From: Symbiodinium microadriaticum
Taxonomy: Eukaryota > Sar > Dinophyceae > Suessiales > Symbiodiniaceae
Direction of reading: 5' to 3'
Length of the DNA stretch: 64,000 nucleotides
NCBI GenBank assembly: GCA_001939145.1
Contig: LSRX01000777.1
Location: 7,791-71,790 of the forward strand
Part shown: positions 57,397-64,000 of the stretch, piece after piece
Numbering within the stretch: position 1 is the first letter of the stretch
Layout: every line of letters starts with the position of its first letter
Notes under the pieces: generated by a model
Databases searched by the model: none
What the model saw: only the letters and a program-made list of their open reading frames with translations
What the model was told of the DNA's origin: nothing
Position numbers and translations under genes: made by a program

Positions 57397-57485
57397 GAGG
57401 AGGAGGAGGAGGAGGAGGAGGAGGAGGAGGAGGAGGATTGCTAGTGGTAGTAGTGGTAGCAGCAGCAGCAGCAGCAGCAGTAGCA
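57186..57485. repeat. (GTCGCA)n, (AGT)n and (AGG)n compound repeat
   Basis: About 12 near-perfect GTCGCA hexamers at 57239-57310, then about 25 AGT triplets to 57393, then about 14 AGG triplets to 57436, ending in GCA triplets near 57460-57480. Frames give Arg-Ser dipeptides on + and Leu, Thr or Ala runs on -, all artefacts. Confidence 0.95.
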
Positions 57486-57499
57486 GATAGACTCCCCGC

Positions 57500-59880
57500 C
57501 AAGAGCACGCGGATGTGTGATGGTGGCCCATGGTGGCCCATTCCGCTTTTGTTTTGTGTGGCGTGGCGTGTCTCCTAGCAGCGAGCTCCCAGGACCCTAG
57601 TTTCAATTCTTTGGAGTAAAGGCCAACCCAAACCCGTTCTCTTTCCAGGAGGCACCCAGTACCAGGGACATTCCTTTGGATATTCGCTATCCTGGGCTGG
57701 CCTAGAGCTCATCGCGGGGCAGAGCGGCCACTGCATTTTGTTACTTGTGCGTGAGCTTTAGCCGCTGTGATCAGGTCAAATGCGACCCAGCAGAGATGTA
57801 CGGTCGCTTGGATGCGAGTGTAGCTGACCAGAATGCACAGACGGATCCTTGGAAGTCTGCGGCCCGCGGCCCGTGTAAGGTTGCATGAGCCGATGCTCTT
57901 CAGGGGTGACTCAGGAGGCTGGGTGAAGATGCGAGTTGGGGAGGGGAAGCCATGCTTGAGACGATGGCGACGCAGTGGGAGGGTTGTTTCAACGTCCGAG
58001 GCGCCGGGGAACTCCAGGAAGAATTGCGCAGCGAGGGGAAGAGAGAGAGAGAGAGGGGGGGGGACTAGCCACGGGGACTACCTCGGGGCTTGAAGGTTGT
58101 TTTTTCGCTGCAGTAAGGTTTTTTGTTTGTACGCGAGCCGCATGTGCAAAAGGAGCGTCAGTGTAGGAATAACGCACCTCTCCACCAGCACCCACACCAA
58201 GAGCCGGGGCCTAAGTGTGTGATGTTCCCCTAGTGCCCCCGTTGCCTTGCCCGCACCACCACCAATGGCACGGGGACCTCCCCCAAGTTGTGATGTTCCC
58301 CTACGGACTGCTGTAGCCCTTTACATGCTTCCTGAAGGGGACCCGTGCCAACACATACAACCACACTTAAACCACAAACCCGAGCAGTAGCAAAACAACT
58401 CGGAAGAGGTCGCCGCAAAGTGAGTGGTTCTAGTGTTGTCAGAGTGTGTGTTTGCTGCGACGGGGACTCTCCAGAGGCCGACGACCCCGCAATGCCGGGG
58501 TCATGCAAGCCACAGCACAGAGAGGGGATCAGCACTGACGTAAAGGACCAGGCGCGAAGGTAACAGCGGGGACAGTCGTTGTCGTAGAGGGCTATCGGGG
58601 CTTAAGACCTGGGCCAACAGTGCTGCCCCTCCTCAGTTTCACACCGACTGCACAAAGACAGACAGGGCCGTAGCGCGAGAGCGCAGGGATTGTGAGGGTA
58701 ACCTCACGTCCCAAACGGCGTGCAAGCAAGCAAGCAAGCAAGGGGGGGCCTGACGAAAGAAAGAATCACAGAGAGATGTTTTTGTTTCGAGCGGAGTCGC
58801 CGCTTACAAGAGCTTTTGCAACACTCACTCGTACAGCCGAGCCTCCTACTGGTAAGACGAAATCCTGAAACCTGCCAGGAAGTGCAGGCTTGCGCGCGCG
58901 TGCGAGGTTCAGGGTTTGACCTGCCCTCTGCGCCTCCAGCCTAGTAGAGATAGAGAGTGGGAGCGTCAGAGGGATATCATTCCGCTCCTCATGCCTCACG
59001 GGACATGAGTTTGGATTTGGATGCGGTGCAGTTGTGACTGGGCGTACCTTTTGATTGATGAGTCTGATATGGGAGTATTCCGGGTATGTGAAGTCGTTCG
59101 GCATCGTTCGGCCGAGAGACATCGTGCCGAAGCTGCGGCTTCAACTCGCGAGCGCATTGGGGGCTCGCGGTGTAGAGTGCAGAGTGCATTGTGCGTTTGT
59201 AGTGCAGAGTTGTGGACGGCTCCTCCTGTGCCAACAGCGCTGCCAGGAGAACGCAGACAGAAAGCTTTGTCTGACCATCCGCTGCATCCGGGATTGCTCC
59301 AGGAAACGCACAGGGCCTTGGGGTTTGCTATGTCGTTTTGCTCGAGTACGCTGGGTGACTAGTAGACTTTCAGAGGGCACAATATCAATGGCAGGACGAC
59401 GTCGCGGGAGTGTCTTCTTCTCAGACGATCTTGCTTGACGGAGCGGTGGAAACAACAACTTTTGACTGCGAGGCCCGTCCAAATGTCATCCCGACATGTT
59501 GCCGCAAGCAGCGACCGGACCAGCACTGCCAGCGGTGGAAGTGTGGAAGTCTGTGGCAGCTCTTGCGGCGTGCGAGAAGCTGCTAAGCCTCATCGATGCC
59601 CGAGACTCTGTCTCACGAAGGAAAGCATGTTCTTAGATGCTCATGTAACGGAGGTCGCACGAAGCCAATGCTACCTGGACTGCAACCCTTGATTAGCTTC
59701 GGTGTTGTCGACTTTCCCAGCATCGTGCCGTCTCACATCTTTGGGTGGATAGGCTCAGCGTCCGCACCTGTTCCGGACGATAATGAAACAATCCCGGCTG
59801 GTAAAATACCAGCATGCAGTCGATGCAGGGAAGCAAAGTTGAGACGTAGGGCACTGCAGTTGCTGATAAGCAGTTGAGAT
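57500..59880. other. No gene assigned; short (GCAA)n at 58721-58742
   Basis: G-rich sequence with an (AG)n/G-run near 58040-58065 and a GCAA run. No frame stands out. Confidence 0.4.
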
Positions 59881-59909
59881 TTTTCCATTGGCGTGTGAGC
59901 TTTTTCAGG

Positions 59910-60211
59910 CCATGAAAGGTCTTTCCGGAAGGCAACTGGAAGCTTTCCAGATGGCTTGGGGCCCAGAAGAGGACATTGCAATTGCAAGCGGTTGTGCCGC
60001 AACATTGCACAGCGTAGGTGATGAGCCGGATGGAAAGACTCGAACGCGAAAACCAGGCAGGGGAGTTTTTGCTGGCTGGTCCAAGGCCAAATCTCGTCTG
60101 CCAGGAGCTGATGCAGCTGTTGATTCAGATGCAAGGCCACCCCCCTTCGGCTCGTTCACATGCTACATCTGCGAGCAGTATAGCGTAGTGTGTGGCATGC
60201 CTGTACCCTGA
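59910..60211 (+). CDS. Candidate coding exon, unidentified
   Basis: The frame reads MKGLSGRQLEAFQMAWGPEE, then DIAIASGCAATLHSVGDEPD and continues with a Lys/Arg-rich stretch to a stop at 60209-60211. Composition is coding-like. No family recognised. Confidence 0.35.
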
Positions 60212-60956
60212 GCTTTGAAGTGAAGGTCTGCTTCAGCAAACTCAGCAGCGAAATGCGCAGCTTGTAGGACGCAGATGTCCAGAAGTGTATTTCCTGCGGT
60301 CGGGTGACTGTTGAATCCGTTAGTATCCACGTTGGAGGACAAGCGCGGGCCGAGGCTGCTTCAGCCTCGCACGCCAGGCCGGTCGGACGATCCAAGCAAC
60401 TCAGTTCGAGGTCAATTCTGTCACTGGCAACGCGGCTGGAGTTGCGTGCGATGCTGAGAGAGACGGCGCTGAGCAACAGCAGAGTTGCGGTCTGGGTTTG
60501 GGCGGTTTGGGGAGCGCAGGCTCGAGGCTCAGCGACAGACGGCGCAGGCGCGGATCTCGTCTTTGCCAGTCTTCTCTGCCTCGGCTCGGCTCGTCAAGGC
60601 ACCCTCCCGGCCATTGCCGCCACCCTTTGCATTGCAGGCGACTCCCATTCGAGTGATTCTGGTGTTCTTTTGCGGGATTCCTTGGTCAAAGTCTATCATC
60701 TTTGGTCACTGCGTCCGTTCCTCGAAACTGGTAAGAAACAAATAGCTCAGCTGAGACGCCGCTCACGCCACCTCCTGCGCCTGCGACAGCGCAAACTGTG
60801 CCTGACCTAGACTCTGAGAGTCGACCACCGGGTCCCTAAGTTTCGATTTCATGTATACAAATAAGGCCATGGGCGACATGCAGAAACGAAAGGTGGGAAG
60901 CTGGGAGTTTGCGGGGTCTGGAGTGTTATGCCGGCTGAGGGCACAGACAGTCTGGA

Positions 60957-60972
60957 GCAGTTTTGGCTGAAA
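60957..60972 (+). other. Spliced-leader (DinoSL) relict upstream of ADH5
   Basis: GCAGTTTTGGCTGAAA matches the leader segment GCCATTTTGGCTCAAG at 12 of 16 positions, including TTTTGGCT and the following AA. It ends 40 bp before the ADH5 ATG. Confidence 0.45.
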
Positions 60973-61012
60973 GGTTAGGAGTTTTCTGCTTGTGGTGCCA
61001 GCCACTGAAAGC

Positions 61013-61443
61013 ATGGCGGACACGGCAGGGAAGCCGATCACTTGCAAAGCAATGGTTGCGTTCGGTGTGAATGATCTGCGAGAGGAGGATGTTCGAAGAG
61101 AAGCGGGCGTCATTGTTTTAAACGCAGAGCAGCTGCAGCGTCAGCAGAGCTGGGGAGCCGCAGCTCTTCGCAGGAGATTGTGGTGGGCCCTCCGAAGGCC
61201 GGTGAGGTCCGGGTGAAAGTGATTTGAGCCCCACCTGCACTCAGATCGCTGGCTGCACTCTTGAACTTTCTGCCCTCTTGGCCTTCCTTTGCTTCGAGGC
61301 AACGCCCTCTGTCACACAGACATCTACACGCAGCTCGTACTCAGTATGTACAAATGATTCTGTACCGACGTGTAGTTCTTATTCGGCCCAGGCTCAGTGG
61401 CCAAGATCCCGAGGGCCTTTTTCCTTCCATCCTGGGACATGAG
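61013..61443 (+). CDS. ADH5: Class III alcohol dehydrogenase / glutathione-dependent formaldehyde dehydrogenase, 5' exons
   Basis: This enzyme oxidises S-(hydroxymethyl)glutathione and reduces S-nitrosoglutathione, using catalytic zinc and NAD+ in the cytosol. Four exons restore its N-terminus: 61013-61087 (MADTAGKPITCKAMVAFGVN, DLREE; GA donor), 61174-61225 (EIVVGPPKAGEVRVKVI; GA donor), 61299-61329 (NALCHTDIYT, only 31 nt; GC donor) and 61392-61443 (LSGQDPEGLFPSILGHE; GC donor). Joined, they align with the family without gaps. CHTD supplies the catalytic-zinc Cys and GHE the His and Glu of the active site. About 80 of about 380 residues are present; the next segment (GAGIVESVG) is not found before the window ends, because the fourth intron holds the retroelement at 61.7 kb. 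Confidence 0.9.
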
Positions 61444-61698
61444 GCCAGGCCCGAGAGGGCTGATCAGCCCTTTGGGCAATGAAACCACTGACCACTTGAC
61501 GTGCGATTGTGGTGTCATGTTCGGTCATATAAGTCATATAACCATAGCAGCTACCACCGCTGTTTTTATCCCGTTTGTACGTTAGTGGATGTACTATACT
61601 TGGTTACCTACGTCGTCACTGTGGCTCAAGTATGCAAAAAGGATTCGTGCTTTCTGCTGTTAACTTTAGGTTATCAGCCGTAGCTTTCCAGTAGTGCA
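61444..61698 (+). promoter_or_regulatory. Retroelement leader / ADH5 intron 4 start
   Basis: The ADH5 GC donor (GCCAGG) is at 61444. From at least 61617 the sequence is shared with the leader of the decayed gag copy at 46.3 kb, so the element begins between these points. The shared part includes GTGGCTCAAGTA, GCTGTTAAC and TAGGTTATCAGCCGTAGC just before the gag ATG. The last string could be a primer-binding site or leader relict, but I cannot prove either, and no LTR edge was identified. Confidence 0.5.
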
Positions 61699-64000
61699 AT
61701 GGATGTCACAGCTCCCACAAACCCTGCAGGTATGACCGTACCCGAAGAAAATAATGTCTCGGACATTACAGGCGATCTTGAAACTGAGTCTGCCCGTTCC
61801 AGATCGGTCCTGGGCACAGAGCTTCAGGTCAACACCGCCCGGGAGGGACAGGTTGCTTTAACTGAGGCAGCACTGCGTAGCCACACAGCCTATACTCCTA
61901 CAAGTGTGGCGTCGTATCGACCCAGTGCCCTTCCTGTACCCGGTCCGGTGGCACCCACGCACATCTCCGCACCAACAATCGTGCCAACGCTCATCAGTAA
62001 CACGTACAATCAACAGAATAACACTATCTTGACCCATGATAGTGGTTTACTGATGGAAGCGGCAAGTGCAAGGCATGAAGAGATCGTCGGCCAGATTCGC
62101 AACGAAAACCGGGAGCAGATGATGAATCTGGAATTGACTGCAAACAGTCATGTCGCACAGCTGAGGCTGGAGCACGCTCGTTTGGAAAACAGGACGAGAG
62201 AAATGGAGGAAATGGCTAGCCAAAACGCTTTACTTGGCCAACAGGCCGTTGCCCGGCATCAGTCGGAGGCCAATGCTGCTGCTGAACAGGCCCAAGCTTT
62301 GCATCAGCGTCTCAGGAACGCTGAGAGCTCAGCCGATGCAGTAGTCGCCCAGGTGGAAGCCGAGGCTAGACGAAGAGATCGGGAGAGACATCAAGATGCT
62401 CTTGCTAAAGATGATGAACTCTCACGAATGAAGAGTGAAATGCAAGAGATGATGCGTATTCAACAGGAAAACATTCAGCTCATGAAATTCGACAACGATA
62501 ACCTTCGTCGTCGCTTGGCGGAGGCCGAAGCAAGGCACAGGCCTACTGTTGAGCGCCCTGTTGATCCTCATGGAGTTGAGGGTCCTCCTGGACTCTTTAC
62601 TACCCATATTGGGACACCTCCTGAGCAACCGATTCCGGAACCGGAAGGTGCCCGTCCTAACAGAACCGAAGAGCGAGCTGAAGCCGAAAATGACGATAAG
62701 GAGAAGAAGAATAAGAAGCTTAAGAAGAAGAAGCACAGACGAGATGACTCATCAGATTCCTCCTCTTCCTTTGACCGTAGGGCTATGATGAAGCTGTTGA
62801 AGAAGGTCATGAAGAATAAGAAGGATAAGGATGATGATGACGACGATGACAAAGAGACCACAAAGAACAAGCCCAAGGTTAAAGAGGCTGAAAAGGTCGT
62901 GTTTCCCAAGTTCCCAAAACCTGAGCAGTACCGTAACTGGAGGATTCGAGTGCGTGAGGCTATTGTGGCCGCCTCAGACTCTCCAGATAAGGCGCATGCT
63001 TGGATTGCCAAGGTGTGGGAAAAGGACGCCGATGAAAAGGCACTTCGCGACTCGGAAGGGTTCAGCACTTTGGATGCCAAGATCATGTCGGCCCTCACAA
63101 ACATTCTTGAGGGAGATTTTGGTAGACAGGTTGACACCTTCAAGGAAACCGAAGCTCACGCCGGAAGGATGGTGAGGGGACGACAGCTGTTGCTGCGTCT
63201 TCACAATTACTTTGCGACCAACGCATTGCATGGATCTGTCTATGATATGGAAGATCTCATGAATTGCAAGATGGTTAATGATAACCTCAATGCCTTCCTT
63301 CGTAACTGGGACACGATCCTATCCGGTATCCCCGTTCAGCCCGACAACTCTGTGCTTGAACCACTGTTCCACAGACAAGTGAAGAAATGCAGAGACATCG
63401 CTCACGATATTTCAGTGTATGATCGTGCGCTTGAGGGCACTGAGCAGAGATCTTACCAGTTTCTGTACAACGCGGCTAACAACTTTCTGGAGCGGGAACG
63501 CCTCCAAAAGAACCGCGATCGTATTGCCCGTCAGGCTGGTGGCGGTGTCGTTCCGACTACCCCGGCACCCAACTCGCCGAAGCAGAAGAGAGTGCCCAAG
63601 GGTTTCTGCATTGACTTTGTTAGGAACGGTAGTTGCAACAAGGACAAATGCACCTACAAGCATGAGATGCCTAGAGGAAGGTCTCGCACTCCTGGCGGAG
63701 GCCGCGCACCCTCTAGAACCCCGAGCCCGGGGGGGAAAGGGAAAGGCAGGCAGGAATGCAAGTTCTTCAAGCAAGGACTTTGCAATCGAGGAGATAAGTG
63801 CAAGTTTCTCCACAAGGGCACTCCTGCTGCCCCCGCACCGGGATCCAGTGCACGCACAGGCAGCTCCGAGAAGAGACGAAGGAAAAAGGATAAGAAGGAG
63901 AAAAAGGGTCGAAAGGGATCTAGGTCTAGCTCGAAGAGTTCAAAGGGCGGTAGCAGGGGCTCTAGTCGCTCCAGCAAAGGCTCTAAGGGTTCTAAGGGCT
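61699..64000 (+). CDS. Retroelement gag-like polyprotein with two CCCH zinc fingers (open at window end)
   Basis: ATG at 61699 opens 767 codons with no stop to the window edge, the longest ORF here. Order: Ser/Thr/Pro-rich start; coiled coil at about residues 115-287 (LRLEHARLENRTREMEEMAS); Lys- and Asp-rich linker at about 330-395 (KKNKKLKKKKHRRDDSSDSS); a conserved core at about 399-590 (VFPKFPKPEQYRNWRIRV, STLDAKIMSALTNILEG), whose F-P-K-F...Y..W pattern recalls the UBN2/copia-type gag; then two CCCH fingers, C637-x8-C-x4-C-x3-H655 and C687-x7-C-x5-C-x3-H705, followed by a Lys/Arg/Ser-rich tail. Retroviral and copia gags normally carry CCHC knuckles; CCCH fingers bind RNA. Two decayed relatives lie in this window. 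Protease, integrase and reverse transcriptase, if present, would be beyond 64000. Intact and in sense orientation within ADH5. Confidence 0.88.
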   Translation, partial: MDVTAPTNPAGMTVPEENNVSDITGDLETESARSRSVLGTELQVNTAREGQVALTEAALRSHTAYTPTSVASYRPSALPVPGPVAPTHISAPTIVPTLISNTYNQQNNTILTHDSGLLMEAASARHEEIVGQIRNENREQMMNLELTANSHVAQLRLEHARLENRTREMEEMASQNALLGQQAVARHQSEANAAAEQAQALHQRLRNAESSADAVVAQVEAEARRRDRERHQDALAKDDELSRMKSEMQEMMRIQQENIQLMKFDNDNLRRRLAEAEARHRPTVERPVDPHGVEGPPGLFTTHIGTPPEQPIPEPEGARPNRTEERAEAENDDKEKKNKKLKKKKHRRDDSSDSSSSFDRRAMMKLLKKVMKNKKDKDDDDDDDKETTKNKPKVKEAEKVVFPKFPKPEQYRNWRIRVREAIVAASDSPDKAHAWIAKVWEKDADEKALRDSEGFSTLDAKIMSALTNILEGDFGRQVDTFKETEAHAGRMVRGRQLLLRLHNYFATNALHGSVYDMEDLMNCKMVNDNLNAFLRNWDTILSGIPVQPDNSVLEPLFHRQVKKCRDIAHDISVYDRALEGTEQRSYQFLYNAANNFLERERLQKNRDRIARQAGGGVVPTTPAPNSPKQKRVPKGFCIDFVRNGSCNKDKCTYKHEMPRGRSRTPGGGRAPSRTPSPGGKGKGRQECKFFKQGLCNRGDKCKFLHKGTPAAPAPGSSARTGSSEKRRRKKDKKEKKGRKGSRSSSKSSKGGSRGSSRSSKGSKGSKG

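Noticed and set aside
57052..57606. Leu/Arg or Thr/Ala repeat ORFs
   Set aside because: They only read through hexa- and trinucleotide repeats.
60190..60345. Ankyrin-like reading on the - strand (AGNTLLDICVLQAAHF)
   Set aside because: Only a single weak repeat, on the strand opposite to all recognised genes, and overlapping an equally open + frame.
1..64000. CRISPR arrays, bacterial operons, ribosome-binding sites, insertion sequences
   Set aside because: No repeat-spacer arrays or bacterial gene arrangement; intron-split eukaryotic genes make a prokaryotic source untenable.

Overview
The window looks like nuclear DNA of a dinoflagellate, most likely Symbiodiniaceae-like; this is inferred from gene structure, not from a species marker. 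Genes are broken into many short exons of about 30 to 90 nt. A large share of the splice donors that keep the reading frame are GC or GA rather than GT, and acceptors are nearly always AG followed by G. Every gene I can identify with confidence lies on the + strand, as expected of dinoflagellate unidirectional gene clusters. Several start codons are preceded by degraded pieces of the dinoflagellate spliced leader. Microsatellites are abundant, and there are two assembly gaps (20641-20833 and 47090-47181) plus single unknown bases.

Layout. 1-2.6 kb: no gene recognised. 2.69-11.19 kb: a near-complete split gene for splicing factor 3A subunit 1 (SF3A1/SAP114), followed from its N-terminal SURP module to its C-terminal ubiquitin-like domain and stop. 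11.5 kb: a spliced-leader relict directly in front of an ATG. 12-23 kb: unassigned coding-like exons, including membrane segments and two exons suggestive of a CLC chloride channel. 23.2-24.8 kb: homopolymer and telomere-like degenerate repeats. 24.9-27.5 kb: a decayed retroelement gag on the - strand, split by about 0.5 kb of TACA/TTAC microsatellite. 28.1-28.8 kb: a small BRCT-domain gene. 29.3-31.9 kb: unassigned exons and an EF-hand gene. 32-45 kb: scattered unassigned exons and a GC-rich segment (41.7-43.6 kb) flanked by imperfect direct repeats. 46.3-47.1 kb: a second decayed gag copy on the + strand. 47.8-53.2 kb: exon-like stretches, among them a short gene beginning with an N-myristoylation motif. 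53.7-60.9 kb: telomere-like inverted repeat, microsatellites and unassigned sequence. 61.0-61.44 kb: the first four exons of class III alcohol dehydrogenase (ADH5, glutathione-dependent formaldehyde dehydrogenase). 61.70-64.0 kb: an intact, very long gag-like ORF with two CCCH zinc fingers, sitting in the same orientation inside the ADH5 gene and running off the window.

The most interesting system is the retroelement family: one open copy and two decayed copies share the same protein architecture (coiled coil, Lys/Ser/Asp-rich linker, conserved core), and the open copy carries paired CCCH fingers where a gag CCHC knuckle would normally be. Two copies also share a leader containing a spliced-leader-like GGCTCAA. 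The other main result is the splice-site pattern: all four ADH5 donors and about half of the SF3A1 donors are GC or GA. Exon boundaries were inferred by hand from reading frame and remembered conservation of the families, with no transcript evidence.
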